Part shown: one piece after another, positions 48,976-58,795 of the stretch
Layout of the letters: every line of letters begins with the position of its first letter
Numbering within the stretch: the stretch's first letter is position 1
Source: Prevotella communis
GTDB taxonomy: Bacteria; Bacteroidota; Bacteroidia; Bacteroidales; Bacteroidaceae
Assembly (NCBI RefSeq): GCF_022024115.1
Contig: NZ_CP091792.1
Span: forward strand, 2,170,001 to 2,234,000
Reading direction: 5' to 3'
DNA: 64,000 nucleotides
Position numbers and translations under genes: made by a program
The notes under the pieces: model-generated
What the model saw: the letters and a program-made list of their open reading frames with translations, nothing else
What the model was told of the DNA's origin: nothing
The model's database searches: none

Positions 48976-51900
48976 TTATTCTATTATTTCATAATCCGTA
49001 GAAGCGCCAGTGGTGTCAGTCTGCCTTTGGGCATCACGATACTGTGATGGAGTCATCTCCGTAGCCTCCTGGAACAGACGGTTAAACTGCGCCGCATTAG
49101 CAAATCCCAGTTCAAACGAGATGTCCGCAATGCTTGCATCTGTATGCGCCAGCATCTGCTTAGCTTTATCTATCCTATATTCGCTGATATATTCCTTTGG
49201 TGTCTTATTCGTGATACGCTTCAGCTTACTTTCGAAATCTGCCAGGCTCATGGACATGAACACGATCAACTGCTCTACGTCAACCGTAGGATTCTTATAG
49301 TTCTTTTCCATCCACAGCTCTACACGCTTCATGAACTCATAGTCCTCCTTGGCCCTGATGACAGCCTTCTCGCGCGTCTTACTATCCTTCATCGAGCGTC
49401 CCTGTCTTCTGCGGTGCATTTTCTGCAACCAGAACATCAGCATCACGCAGAGCACGACACCTATTGCCAAATAAATCCACATGGCATTGCGCGACATCAG
49501 GAACGATGGAGGCACAATTACCTCAATCTCTTTCAGGTCGTATTTCTCCGGCGAGTCAATCAGGAAGGCCTTCACCTTAAACTTATAGGTACCTGAAGGC
49601 AGGTTATTATACCATGCCGTCCTTGACACCGGGGCATTATGCCAATCCTCGTCATAGCCCTCAAGCATATACTGATAATGTACGCGGTGCTGCAACTGAT
49701 AGTTCAGTGAGGCAAAACGGAAACCAATCTCATCATCATGATTCTGCAGTCGCACCGTCTTGGCATCGGGCACGTAATAGCCATACAGGGTGGTCTGACG
49801 CGGTGTCTGCAACACGTTGTTCAACCAGAAATCCGTGATGCGCAACTTCAGCATAGAACCTGTCGATGTCATCAACTTTGTTTGATCTACATCGTAATAG
49901 CCATTCACCGTACCGAAAAGCACATGTCCGTTTTGCAGCGTCACAGCAGAAGCCTCTGAGCAGATCGTCTCATCCACGCCTTCCAGGTTAGAATAGGTGG
50001 CAAAGATGCGCTTTCCCTGATCAAAGGAACAGATGTGGTGGTCTGTAGCAAACCACACGTTGCCACGACTGTCAAACGTCAGACATTTTATCTCCTCAGA
50101 CGGCAGACCGTCTTTTGCGCCGAAATGCTCAAAATACCAGTGTCCCTCCGAGTCCTGTCCGATGGTATGTGCCAGACCACCGCCATTGGTGCCTACCCAC
50201 ATCATGCCATGCGCATCACGCGCCAGACAAACCACATCGTTTGACATCAGGATATTGTCAGGATACTCTTTGGATTCCAACAGTCGCTGCACCTCTACCT
50301 TACCTTTCTTATACGACATGATAAGCACACCGTCAGTTGTTCCTGCCCACACCTTTCCGTCCTTGTCGAGTTCCAGCGTGCGCACCTTCTGGTAGGCATT
50401 GATGGGATAATTGTTCATGCCCCTCTTGGGATAGAGGAATCCGTTCTTACCCTTAGGCAACAGATTCACGCCACCGCCATAGGTTGCCACCCACAGGTTG
50501 CCATCCTTATCCTCCAGACAGCAATAGGCACGATCATCATTCAGCGAGTTGGGATCACCAGCCTTATGACGCAGGTTCACGATAGAGTAACCGTTGCCCG
50601 TTGGCGTCATCCTAAACAATCCATTATCCTTCGAAGCAATCCAGTAGCGGCCACTGGCATCCTTTGAGATGCCGTATATACGTCCAATAGGACTGCCGTC
50701 ATCGGTCCTTGACCAGGTAGTGTGTATGCTGTCGCCCTTGATGATATGCAGCACACCAGCCTTGGTACCCATCAGCAACTGTTTCCTGGACTTGTCATAC
50801 AACAGTCCGCGAATTTCGTTATCCAATGGATTGGTGCTGCCAGGCGCAACCATCCTGCGAGCTATCGTCTGTTTGATAATCTCCAGTTTCTCCAGTCCGC
50901 GACGTGTTGTTGACTCAAACACCACGCCCTCGTTGGTTACCAGCATGGCATTCACCGCATTCGACAGGTTCCAGGGGTTAGAGGGGTCGTTATGGAAATA
51001 CTCCACCTCATCGGTCTCACGGTTGTAATAGCCGAAGCCGCCACGGTTCATGGCTATCCAAACCACACCGTTACTCTCGGCAATAATACCGCCATAGCCG
51101 TCATAGTCGGGCGTTTTCACGTTCTGCGAGTAGAACCGCTCCACATGGGTCTCAGGATCTATCTTGCTGACACCCATACGCGCATCCGTAAACCATATCA
51201 GGCCGTGACTGTCCACAAAGAGCTTGGCAACCTGGTCGCCACCGGCACGAATCACCTGTGATTCCTGGCCATATGAGAACGACATGATCTTGCCACTCTT
51301 TGTACCCACATAGATATTATAGCCATTTGAATACAGACAAGTGATACTTTCGTCCAGGAACAGTCCCTTGCGCTCTACGGTCAGGTTACTGGCATCCATG
51401 CGATGCACGCCCTGATTCGTACCAAGCCATATATCGTCCTGATAGCCCTCGGTTATCGAGGTGATAACCATGTCTCCCACGGTGATCAGCTGTGCCTTGA
51501 CGCCGGAAGACATCATACGCAACTTATACAGTCCCACGCCGTCTACAGTAACCAGCACGTCACCGCTACTTGTCACGACGATAGGATGTGTCGTACGGTA
51601 TTCCTCACTGCCACTGACATTCTCAAAGGGATTGACGATGCAGTCGGTTGAGCGTTTCAGCACAAAGACCCTGGAGTCATACATGCGCATCCACACGTTC
51701 TGCTGATTGTCCACAGCCAACTGTGCTATACGGTTATGCAGATTCCTGATATGACTGGCAGCGCCCGTCTTATAATTAAAGAAGTTGTATCCGTCAAATC
51801 TGGAAAGGCCATTCCAGGTGGCAAGCCATATATAGCCATAGTCATCCTGCACCATATGCGCAATGGCATTGCTCGCTAATCCGTCATCCGTTGAGAAATG

Positions 51901-51996
51901 ACGACGCGTAGCCTGAATCTGCTGAGCATTGACATCCGTTCCACCCAGTTGGAAGATACAAGCAATCGCAAGAAATATTTGTGTGACCTTTCTCAT
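48976..51996 (-). CDS. Propeller-sensor/AraC one-component membrane regulator (no kinase)
   Basis: A 1006-residue protein. It has a signal peptide (MRKVTQIFLAIACIFQLGG), then two seven-bladed Reg_prop propellers (~30-680; blades such as DDYGYIWLATWNGLSRFDGY) and a Y_Y_Y domain (~700-780; YEDEDWH-like LEGYDEDWHNAPVS). One membrane helix follows (IYLAIGVVLCVMLMFWL), then directly an AraC HTH (~890-990; ADISFELGFANAAQFNRLFQ). The histidine kinase, ATPase and receiver domains of the usual hybrid two-component regulators are missing. It would sense a periplasmic ligand, probably a glycan, and bind DNA while in the membrane. Confidence 0.88.
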   Translation of the reverse strand: MRKVTQIFLAIACIFQLGGTDVNAQQIQATRRHFSTDDGLASNAIAHMVQDDYGYIWLATWNGLSRFDGYNFFNYKTGAASHIRNLHNRIAQLAVDNQQNVWMRMYDSRVFVLKRSTDCIVNPFENVSGSEEYRTTHPIVVTSSGDVLVTVDGVGLYKLRMMSSGVKAQLITVGDMVITSITEGYQDDIWLGTNQGVHRMDASNLTVERKGLFLDESITCLYSNGYNIYVGTKSGKIMSFSYGQESQVIRAGGDQVAKLFVDSHGLIWFTDARMGVSKIDPETHVERFYSQNVKTPDYDGYGGIIAESNGVVWIAMNRGGFGYYNRETDEVEYFHNDPSNPWNLSNAVNAMLVTNEGVVFESTTRRGLEKLEIIKQTIARRMVAPGSTNPLDNEIRGLLYDKSRKQLLMGTKAGVLHIIKGDSIHTTWSRTDDGSPIGRIYGISKDASGRYWIASKDNGLFRMTPTGNGYSIVNLRHKAGDPNSLNDDRAYCCLEDKDGNLWVATYGGGVNLLPKGKNGFLYPKRGMNNYPINAYQKVRTLELDKDGKVWAGTTDGVLIMSYKKGKVEVQRLLESKEYPDNILMSNDVVCLARDAHGMMWVGTNGGGLAHTIGQDSEGHWYFEHFGAKDGLPSEEIKCLTFDSRGNVWFATDHHICSFDQGKRIFATYSNLEGVDETICSEASAVTLQNGHVLFGTVNGYYDVDQTKLMTSTGSMLKLRITDFWLNNVLQTPRQTTLYGYYVPDAKTVRLQNHDDEIGFRFASLNYQLQHRVHYQYMLEGYDEDWHNAPVSRTAWYNNLPSGTYKFKVKAFLIDSPEKYDLKEIEVIVPPSFLMSRNAMWIYLAIGVVLCVMLMFWLQKMHRRRQGRSMKDSKTREKAVIRAKEDYEFMKRVELWMEKNYKNPTVDVEQLIVFMSMSLADFESKLKRITNKTPKEYISEYRIDKAKQMLAHTDASIADISFELGFANAAQFNRLFQEATEMTPSQYRDAQRQTDTTGASTDYEIIE

Positions 51997-52071
51997 TGTA
52001 TTTCCTTTTGTATAGATTTACGGCTACGAAATTACAAATATTTTTTCTGAGTTGATACGTTTTTATCTTTT

Positions 52072-53271
52072 TTAACGATTCTTATGCTCTAAAAACCACC
52101 TATGGGTCCAGAACACGTACATCAGAAGAGCCGCAACAACAAGGAGGAATGCCACCATGAGCATCTCCATCGTACGTCCGCTGAAGAAGTAATAGCCCAC
52201 GCCGACACCGATAGCCAAGCCACTCTCCCACCCCAGCATGAAGGTGCTCTGCGAGGTACCTCGCTGGCAGTGACGGCTCAACTTGATGAAGAACAGCAGG
52301 AACCTACCGCCCACCAGTCCTACTCCCAAGCCCAGAAGGGGCGTTGTCAGGGGTGAATAGCGGGACGTCAGAAGTATAATCAACGAGGCGCCTATCAGCA
52401 ACAGGCCGGTAATCACCTCACTCTTCAGTTCTGCATCACAAAACACGAAGCGCTGGGCCAGCAGGGCCAACAGGAAACCCAGCATCACCATGCCGTAAGC
52501 ATGTACAGGCACTGGGAGCGACATCAGCATACCGATAGCCGTCGTCACCAACAAGAGGTTCAGGAAGAGTGTCCATCCTGACGTCAGGAAAAACCTGTCA
52601 AGACTCAGCACATGCAGGTTGTCCTCCGGAATACGGAACGGAAAGCGGATAAACGATACCAGTAAGATAGCCGCCACGCAACATACCAGCGCCAGGAAGA
52701 AGACGTTCAGCGTCGACATAGGCGAGGCCGGTATAGATGAAGGGACTATCAGACTAGACAACTGCATCATCAGCAGTCCGGCCATCGGGCCCAGCGACAG
52801 GGCAAACCGTCCGAACCACGTTGCTGAGTGGTTGGCCTCCGTGCGCTGATGCGATTCACAGGTATCGATAATCAATGTCGACGAGAGTACCATCTGCGCC
52901 AAGCCAAAGGCCGCACCCTGAAGTCCACGCCATACAAGTATTATCGGATACAGGTGCAAGGCGGGGAGCTTGAAAAACGGCAACGTCATTGATGCGGCCA
53001 ATACCAGCACACATATCATGAACACCACGTTGCGCCTGTATTGCTGCACCAGGTAGGAGCAGAAGGCACCCGGCAAGAACAAGCCCAAGGCAAAAGACCC
53101 CATTACCAGACCCACCTGCCGGTTGTCCAGACCAGCAGCTTCCTTCAGCCATATAGGCAAGGTAGGAATCAGCATTGTAACGGCCATCGACAGCAAAAGG
53201 TTTGCTAGCACCATCAGCCAGAACTCCTTATGCCACAGTCCGATATGTAACCTTGTGCCTTGTGTGTTCAC
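52072..53271 (-). CDS. MFS transporter
   Basis: The 399-residue protein has about twelve membrane helices in two halves (FWLMVLANLLLSMAVTMLIP; LGLGVGLVGGRFLLFFIKLS) and the family's short basic loop after TM2-3 (VQQYRRNVVFM). Its substrate is unknown. It sits 15 bp upstream-to-downstream from panB in a minus-strand run. Confidence 0.85.
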   Translation of the reverse strand: MNTQGTRLHIGLWHKEFWLMVLANLLLSMAVTMLIPTLPIWLKEAAGLDNRQVGLVMGSFALGLFLPGAFCSYLVQQYRRNVVFMICVLVLAASMTLPFFKLPALHLYPIILVWRGLQGAAFGLAQMVLSSTLIIDTCESHQRTEANHSATWFGRFALSLGPMAGLLMMQLSSLIVPSSIPASPMSTLNVFFLALVCCVAAILLVSFIRFPFRIPEDNLHVLSLDRFFLTSGWTLFLNLLLVTTAIGMLMSLPVPVHAYGMVMLGFLLALLAQRFVFCDAELKSEVITGLLLIGASLIILLTSRYSPLTTPLLGLGVGLVGGRFLLFFIKLSRHCQRGTSQSTFMLGWESGLAIGVGVGYYFFSGRTMEMLMVAFLLVVAALLMYVFWTHRWFLEHKNR

Positions 53272-53286
53272 GCTTATAGTCTTTAA

Positions 53287-54108
53287 TTAATACGATTCAC
53301 TCTCGTTGGGGAAGTCACCGCTCTTCACGTCAGTAACATACTGTCCGATAGCATCCGTCATCACCGTATTCAGGTCGGCATAGCGACGCAGGAAACGGGG
53401 AGAGAAGCCCTGGTTCATACCCAACATATCCGCTACTACCAGGATCTGGCCGTCGCACTTACCGCCAGCACCGATACCGATAGTAGGCACACTGATTTCC
53501 CTGGTCACCTGTTCGGCCAGTGCTGCGGGCACTTTCTCCAGTGTCACGGCAAAACAGCCGGCCTCACTCAGAGCCTTGGCATCCGACAGTAGTTTGGCGG
53601 CCTCCTTCTCCTCCTTGGCACGTACAGCGTATGTACCAAACTTATTAATACTCTGAGGTGTCAGTCCCAGGTGGGCCATCACGGGGATACCGGCATCCAG
53701 GATAGCCTTGACGGTGTCCAGTATCTCTACGCCACCCTCCATCTTCAGGGCGTCACATCCACTCTCCTTCATGATGCGGATAGCATTCACCACGCCATCA
53801 TGCACACCAGTCTGATAAGAGCCGAAGGGCATGTCACACACCACCAGTGCACGTTTCACGGCACGAACCACCGAACGTGCGTGATAGATCATCTGATCTA
53901 CGGTCATAGGCAACGTGGTAGAGTTACCAGCCATCACATTTGATGCTGAGTCACCCACCAGGATGCCGTCAATACCGGCACGGTCTACGATGCCTGCCGT
54001 GGTGTAATCGTAAGAGGTGAGCATTGAGATTTTCTCACCTTTCTGTTTCATTTCAATAAAGCGATGTGTCGTCACTTTACGATTGTCGCTTACTAAATAT
54101 CCTGCCAT
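53287..54108 (-). CDS. panB: 3-methyl-2-oxobutanoate hydroxymethyltransferase PanB
   Basis: The 273-residue enzyme has the PanB motifs [54 protein letters not shown], and [16 protein letters not shown]. It makes ketopantoate, the first committed step to pantothenate and CoA, using methylenetetrahydrofolate. It overlaps the HAD gene by 16 nt. Confidence 0.95.
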   Translation of the reverse strand: MAGYLVSDNRKVTTHRFIEMKQKGEKISMLTSYDYTTAGIVDRAGIDGILVGDSASNVMAGNSTTLPMTVDQMIYHARSVVRAVKRALVVCDMPFGSYQTGVHDGVVNAIRIMKESGCDALKMEGGVEILDTVKAILDAGIPVMAHLGLTPQSINKFGTYAVRAKEEKEAAKLLSDAKALSEAGCFAVTLEKVPAALAEQVTREISVPTIGIGAGGKCDGQILVVADMLGMNQGFSPRFLRRYADLNTVMTDAIGQYVTDVKSGDFPNESESY

Positions 54109-54746
54109 AATGTGTTTAACTTTTGGTAATTTATATCCTGATAATCTTTAATCTGTATATTCGATAATGCCTCGATATTCTCCTTGGTATTCGTGGTGGT
54201 CAGTCCCACGACGTACATGCCGGCAGCACGTCCGCTCTTCAGTCCATTAATACTATCCTCCAACACGACACACTCGTCCGGACTCACGCCAAAACGCTCA
54301 GCACCCTTCAGATAGCAGTCGGGCGAGGGCTTGCTCTCAGCAAAGTCCTCACTGGTCAGAATCGCGTCAAAGAGGGATTTGAACTCCGGACGTACACGGA
54401 ATACGCTCTCCATCTTCGGCATATTGCTGCTTGTCACCACAGCCGTCTTCACGCCATGCTGGCGCAAGTCGCGCACAAAAGCCTCGAAGCCAGCGATATA
54501 GCTATAGTCCATCTGTGCCTCAAATTCGTTCAGGCGCCGGGTCACTATATCGCGCTCTTTCTCCAGTTCGCCGCTCCACCACTTGTCATAAATCTGCTGC
54601 AGCGTAGAACCCTTTATCTCATGTTCCAGCCCTGGGCGTTCCGGATGATATAACCGGCACTGACTTCCCCAGAAAACGGTGTACTGTGGCTCTGTGTCAA
54701 ACACCACACCATCCAGGTCAAAAAGCGCCGCTTTAAGTTGTTTCAT
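54093..54746 (-). CDS. HAD-superfamily phosphatase/phosphomutase-like protein
   Basis: The 217-residue protein has the HAD motif [12 protein letters not shown], motif II Ser/Thr in VVTSSNMP, Lys in [11 protein letters not shown], and motif IV-type [15 protein letters not shown]. The cap is alpha-helical as in beta-phosphoglucomutase-like enzymes. Substrate unknown. It is the first gene of the HAD-panB-MFS run. Promoter TACCTTTG (minus) at 54774-54781. Confidence 0.9.
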   Translation of the reverse strand: MKQLKAALFDLDGVVFDTEPQYTVFWGSQCRLYHPERPGLEHEIKGSTLQQIYDKWWSGELEKERDIVTRRLNEFEAQMDYSYIAGFEAFVRDLRQHGVKTAVVTSSNMPKMESVFRVRPEFKSLFDAILTSEDFAESKPSPDCYLKGAERFGVSPDECVVLEDSINGLKSGRAAGMYVVGLTTTNTKENIEALSNIQIKDYQDINYQKLNTLWQDI

Positions 54747-54773
54747 TACTTCTTCTATTTAAAAATCGGGTGC

Positions 54774-54781
54774 AAAGGTAC
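54774..54781 (-). promoter_or_regulatory. -7 box of the HAD-panB transcript
   Basis: CAAAGGTA (TACCTTTG on minus), 27 bp before the ATG at 54746. Confidence 0.65.
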
Positions 54782-54854
54782 AAAATAATTGAGAATTAAG
54801 AATTCTTTTTCAAGAAAAAGCGGTCAAGCCGAGCGAAGAATTAAGAATTATTTG

Positions 54855-54862
54855 TATCTTTG
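54855..54862 (+). promoter_or_regulatory. -7 box of rsmG, almost touching the start codon
   Basis: TATCTTTG ends only 4 bp before the ATG at 54867, so the transcript would start at or next to the start codon (leaderless). Confidence 0.65.
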
Positions 54863-54866
54863 CACC

Positions 54867-55487
54867 ATGAAATTGATTGAAAAGTATTTTCCAAAGCTCA
54901 CCAACGAGCAATATGCGCAGTTTGAATCCCTGAATGCGCTGTATCATGAATGGAATCAGAAGATTAACGTTATCTCGCGCAAGGATATCGACAATCTGTA
55001 TGAGCACCATGTGCTTCACTCCATGGCTATCGGCCGCTTCATAGGCTTCAAGCCCGGCACGCAGATTCTCGACTTCGGCACCGGTGGCGGTTTCCCCGGT
55101 GTGCCCCTGGCCATTCTGTTTCCAGAGTGCGAGTTCAAGCTCATCGACGGCACGGGCAAGAAGATTCGCGTGGCGCAGGAGGTATGCGATGCTATCGGAC
55201 TGAGGAACTGTCACCCCGAGCATCTGCGTGGCGAGGACGAGAAAGGCAAGTACGACTTCGTGGTGAGTCGTGCCGTGATGCCCCTGCCCGACCTTGTGAA
55301 GATTGTCCGCAAGAATATCAGCAAGGAGCAGCGCAATGCCATCCCCAACGGTGTCATCTGCCTGAAGGGAGGCAACCTGCAGGGCGAGACGCAGCCTTTC
55401 AAGAAGATTGTCCAGTCCACGGAACTCTCCAGCTATTTCAGTGAGGAGTGGTTCAAGGAGAAATACTGTATCTACTTACCATTGTAA
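54867..55487 (+). CDS. rsmG: 16S rRNA (guanine-N7) methyltransferase RsmG
   Basis: The 206-residue enzyme has the SAM-binding loop ILDFGTGGGFPGVPLAIL and the RsmG pattern NVISRKDIDNLYEHHVLHS, with VVSRAVMPLPDLV later. It methylates G527 of 16S rRNA. The ATG at 54867 gives the family's usual N-terminus; the longer frame (from 54789) covers the promoter and an intergenic repeat. The next gene starts 3 bp after its stop. Confidence 0.95.
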   Translation: MKLIEKYFPKLTNEQYAQFESLNALYHEWNQKINVISRKDIDNLYEHHVLHSMAIGRFIGFKPGTQILDFGTGGGFPGVPLAILFPECEFKLIDGTGKKIRVAQEVCDAIGLRNCHPEHLRGEDEKGKYDFVVSRAVMPLPDLVKIVRKNISKEQRNAIPNGVICLKGGNLQGETQPFKKIVQSTELSSYFSEEWFKEKYCIYLPL

Positions 55488-55489
55488 CC

Positions 55490-56137
55490 ATGCTGACTAT
55501 CAAGGCTTTTGAGGTAAACCCTCTGCAGGAGAACTGCTACGTAGTGAGCGACGACACAAAAGAGTGTGTCATCATTGACTGTGGTGCCCTTTATGACAAC
55601 GAACAGCATGCTATCCAGAACTATATCCGGGAGCAGCAGTTGAAACCCGTGCACCATCTCTGCACGCATGGCCACTTTGACCATGTGTTTGGCGCTGCCT
55701 TTGTTTACAAGGCCTTCGGACTGAAGCCTGAGGCTCACGCCAATGACCAGACGATGATAGAGGACCTTGACCAGCAGTGCCGCATGATGGGTTTCGACCT
55801 TGGCACCAGTTTTACCAACATCCCCTTGGGCAGGATTCTCAGTGATCAGGATGTCATCACCTTTGGCCATCACAGTCTGAAGGTGCTCCACACCCCAGGC
55901 CATTCTTCCGGCAGCATCATCTTCTATTGCGAAGAAGAGCATGTAGCCTTCTCGGGCGACACGCTCTTCCGTATGAGTGTAGGCCGTACCGACCTCCCTG
56001 GCGGCTCTTGGGAACAGTTAATCAACAGCCTTTCTACTGTCATTGCCCAGCTCCCCGCCGAGACCACCGTCTATCCAGGCCATGGTCCCAAGACCAATAT
56101 CCTCGATGAGGTAAGGATGAATCCATATTTCCATTAA
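55490..56137 (+). CDS. MBL-fold hydrolase (glyoxalase II-like)
   Basis: The 215-residue protein starts MLTIKAFEVNPLQENCYVVS. Metal ligands are in THGHFDHVFGA (H-x-H-x-D-H), TPGHSSGSI, FSGDTLF and VYPGHGP. These are the full metallo-beta-lactamase fold ligands of small glyoxalase II-like hydrolases. Substrate unknown. The start is taken 3 bp after the rsmG stop because the longer frame overlaps rsmG. Confidence 0.92.
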   Translation: MLTIKAFEVNPLQENCYVVSDDTKECVIIDCGALYDNEQHAIQNYIREQQLKPVHHLCTHGHFDHVFGAAFVYKAFGLKPEAHANDQTMIEDLDQQCRMMGFDLGTSFTNIPLGRILSDQDVITFGHHSLKVLHTPGHSSGSIIFYCEEEHVAFSGDTLFRMSVGRTDLPGGSWEQLINSLSTVIAQLPAETTVYPGHGPKTNILDEVRMNPYFH

Positions 56138-56162
56138 CCATAGATAACCATAGAATATAAGA

Positions 56163-57302
56163 ATGAAAAGATTGTTTTTATGCTACCTGTTTTTAATGGT
56201 AGCAATTGATATTGTGGCTCAACATGTGGATACGCCAAAGAAACTGGTGAGCGGCTACGTGATAACCAACGATAATGACACGATACACGGCACGATAGAC
56301 TATATCTCGAAAAAAGAGAATAATGCCGTCTGCCGGTTCTTGCCAGAAGGCGAAACAACCTACCGAATGTATCAGCCCTACGACATCCGAGGCTACCGTT
56401 TCATGGATGACGGCTCTTTTTACGTAAGCAGTACGCTGCCTGTCAACGGCAAGGACAGTAACCTTTTTGCTGAATGTCTGCTACTTGGCGGAGTGAGTCT
56501 CTACAGTTATCAGGACGGTGATCAGACCTACTATTACATGGTTGATGCCAACGGCAAGACTGCAACCATCAAAGAGGAGTCATACGACGACTACCGAACG
56601 GAGGATGCCATGAAGCGAAAGCGAGAGAACCTGCGCGGTGCTGCAGAAATCATGTTTATCAGTTCTGAGGCTACACAGGCCCTGTGGAAAAATGATATCA
56701 CTGCAGCCAATCTGAAGAAGACGACACGCCGGTACAACCAGATGTATTGTAAGGAAGCTGGCGACTGTGTGGAGTTTGAATACGACAACAGCAAATCCAA
56801 GTATGCCACCCGCTTCTTGATGGAGGGCGGTATGAGATGGGGCCAGATCAATGACAAGAACCTGTCCTATCATGCCATGATGCCACATGTGGCGCTGGGC
56901 TTTGAGTTCGGTGCTTCACGCAACCATCCCAACCTTGCATACCAGTTCATGGTACTGGCTGGACTATACAAGAACAAGGTGAAGGATCTGGACGAGTATT
57001 CTCATCTCCGCGTCATGGAGAACGACAAGCTATGGATTGAAATCGATTGCGGACTTATCTATCGCTTTGACACAAAAAAGAAGCACCGCCCCTATATATG
57101 CGGCGGTACTACTTTATCTATGACTCAGGGACTTTACGGCGGACTTGGCTACGAGTTCTGCATGGGGCGCAGACTGCTGCGTGTAGGGGCTAAAGGCAAC
57201 TGCCGTTTCATCAATCTGGCCAATATCCTCGACAGCAATATCTTCGAGTTCAAGAAGATGCCCTCAAAATCACTCGACCTGTCCGTTGCCTGGGTTTTCT
57301 AG
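56163..57302 (+). CDS. Secreted protein, possible outer-membrane beta-barrel (379 aa)
   Basis: The signal peptide MKRLFLCYLFLMVAIDIVAQ precedes a first half of about 170 residues, GYVITNDNDTIHGTIDYISK, rich in strands. The second half has alternating hydrophobic/aromatic strands (LGFEFGASRNHPNLAYQFMV) and ends SLDLSVAWVF, with a terminal Phe as in outer-membrane barrels. No function is known. It lies 25 bp after the MBL gene. Confidence 0.7.
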   Translation: MKRLFLCYLFLMVAIDIVAQHVDTPKKLVSGYVITNDNDTIHGTIDYISKKENNAVCRFLPEGETTYRMYQPYDIRGYRFMDDGSFYVSSTLPVNGKDSNLFAECLLLGGVSLYSYQDGDQTYYYMVDANGKTATIKEESYDDYRTEDAMKRKRENLRGAAEIMFISSEATQALWKNDITAANLKKTTRRYNQMYCKEAGDCVEFEYDNSKSKYATRFLMEGGMRWGQINDKNLSYHAMMPHVALGFEFGASRNHPNLAYQFMVLAGLYKNKVKDLDEYSHLRVMENDKLWIEIDCGLIYRFDTKKKHRPYICGGTTLSMTQGLYGGLGYEFCMGRRLLRVGAKGNCRFINLANILDSNIFEFKKMPSKSLDLSVAWVF

Positions 57303-57305
57303 GAC

Positions 57306-57683
57306 CTATTCTGCGGCCACGACCTCAATCTCCACCAGTGCTCCCTTTGGCAAGGTCTTCACTGCCACTGCCGAACGGGCGGGATATGGCTCTGCAAAGA
57401 ACTCGGCATAGACGGCGTTCATATCCGCAAAGTCGTTCATGTCAGCCATGAATACCGTTGTCTTGATTACATTGGCCATTGTCAGGCCAGCCTCTTCCAG
57501 GATGGCCTTCACGTTGGTCAGCGACTGACGGGTCTGTTCCTTGATACCACCCTCAGCAAAACTGCCTGTGGCGGGGTCAATGGGAATCTGACCGGAGGTA
57601 TAAACGAGGTTTCCCACTCTGATGGCCTGACTGTATGGGCCGATGGCTGCAGGAGCAGCCTTTGTACTGATTACATCTTTCAT
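57306..57683 (-). CDS. ridA: RidA family enamine/imine deaminase
   Basis: The 125-residue protein has APAAIGPYSQAIRVGNLVYT and the conserved Arg in PARSAVAVKTLPKGALVEIE. RidA removes reactive enamines from PLP enzymes. The ATG at 57683 is used; the frame extends to a TTG at 57689. Confidence 0.95.
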   Translation of the reverse strand: MKDVISTKAAPAAIGPYSQAIRVGNLVYTSGQIPIDPATGSFAEGGIKEQTRQSLTNVKAILEEAGLTMANVIKTTVFMADMNDFADMNAVYAEFFAEPYPARSAVAVKTLPKGALVEIEVVAAE

Positions 57684-57709
57684 ATGCAAAACTGTTTTTT
57701 AGAGTTGTG

Positions 57710-57859
57710 TTAGTCGTTAATAAAGGACTTTGTCGTCATATCATAATATAAGGCTTCCAACTCCGCCAGCGTCAGCTTCTCCACACTATGTTCGATAATG
57801 CGTATCAGCTCATCACGCCGACGTTCATCTGTCTGATTGAATCTGTTCATGTAAGCCAT
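57710..57859 (-). CDS. Small unknown protein (49 aa)
   Basis: MAYMNRFNQTDERRRDELIR followed by a helical segment (IIEHSVEKLTLAELEALYYD). The ATG at 57859 avoids overlap with the gene upstream. It lies between the MBL lipoprotein gene and ridA on the same strand. No family recognised. Confidence 0.5.
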   Translation of the reverse strand: MAYMNRFNQTDERRRDELIRIIEHSVEKLTLAELEALYYDMTTKSFIND

Positions 57860-57881
57860 ATTGCCTTTTCTTTCAAATATC

Positions 57882-58700
57882 CTATTCGTAATGTCTGATT
57901 CTAACGTCAATGCCGTCATTCCGGAGCAGTGACGGAATGCTGTTCAGGTCTGTCTGTCCGTAGTGATAGGGAAACAGCACCTTGGGCTTGATGATTCCTG
58001 CAGCCCTGACCAGTTGCCCTGGTGTCATGGTGTAGGGCTGGTTACACGGCAGGAAGGCAATGTCAATGTCCTTCACAGCCGACAATTCCGGGATATCCTC
58101 CGTATCACCGGCGATATAGATTCTCAGGCCGTCGACAGTCAGGATATAGCCGTTATCACGTCCCTTGGGATGGAACTGCGTGCGTCCCTCACTGTAGTTA
58201 TATGCAGGGACAGCCTCAACAGTGAAGTCATCAGCCAACTGCAACTTATCACCATTCTTCATCACCTCACCAGAGCCATACATTTCGGCACATCGCTGGT
58301 TGGTAATGAAACGTGTCTTTCCGTCTGTCAGAATCTTTATGGCATCCTGACTGAAGTGGTCGCCATGCTCATGGGTCACAAAGAGATAGTCAGCCTTGGG
58401 CATAGCAGCATAGTCTATCGTCTTGTTACCCAACTTCGTCACAGGATCAATCTCTATCTCCTTGCCATCATACTGGATACGGATGCTGGCATGTGTCAAG
58501 GCATGAAACGTCACCGTCTTACCGCTTCTGGTCTTAAACATATCCACCTCGTAGGTGTCGGCCTTTCTTACGTCAAGGATTACCACGTCAGGGTCTGCAG
58601 TCAGTTCGGCAAACGCCTTCACATCATAATTGTCAAAATTCTGGCTGCAAGCTGTGTTCAGCCCCAGTACAGCCAACAAGAATGTCAGGACCTTTTTCAT
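57882..58700 (-). CDS. MBL-fold lipoprotein with rhodanese-like remnant
   Basis: The 272-residue lipoprotein has signal and lipobox MKKVLTFLLAVLGLNTAC. Residues ~25-50 (FAELTADPDVVILDVRKADT) resemble the first part of a rhodanese domain but stop before the active-site Cys. The rest is an UlaG/UPF0173-type metallo-beta-lactamase with FVTHEHGDHFS, AGDTEDI and PYHYGQTD ligands. It would hydrolyse a small substrate in the periplasm. Promoter TATATTTG (minus) at 58751-58758. Confidence 0.85.
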   Translation of the reverse strand: MKKVLTFLLAVLGLNTACSQNFDNYDVKAFAELTADPDVVILDVRKADTYEVDMFKTRSGKTVTFHALTHASIRIQYDGKEIEIDPVTKLGNKTIDYAAMPKADYLFVTHEHGDHFSQDAIKILTDGKTRFITNQRCAEMYGSGEVMKNGDKLQLADDFTVEAVPAYNYSEGRTQFHPKGRDNGYILTVDGLRIYIAGDTEDIPELSAVKDIDIAFLPCNQPYTMTPGQLVRAAGIIKPKVLFPYHYGQTDLNSIPSLLRNDGIDVRIRHYE

Positions 58701-58743
58701 ATTTCCGTGTGTCGTAGCTTCAAAAATTCAACTTTTGTTAATT

Positions 58744-58795
58744 GTGAGGGCAAATATACGAATAATATCCTAAAAAGGACTATCTTTGCCCTCAC
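58744..58795. promoter_or_regulatory. Mirror-image promoters with 11-bp inverted repeats
   Basis: GTGAGGGCAAA (58744-58754) and TTTGCCCTCAC (58785-58795) are perfect complements. The left arm overlaps the minus-strand box TATATTTG (58751-58758) of the MBL lipoprotein. The right arm overlaps a plus-strand TATCTTTG (58781-58788) that has no plus-strand gene after it. Confidence 0.6.
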
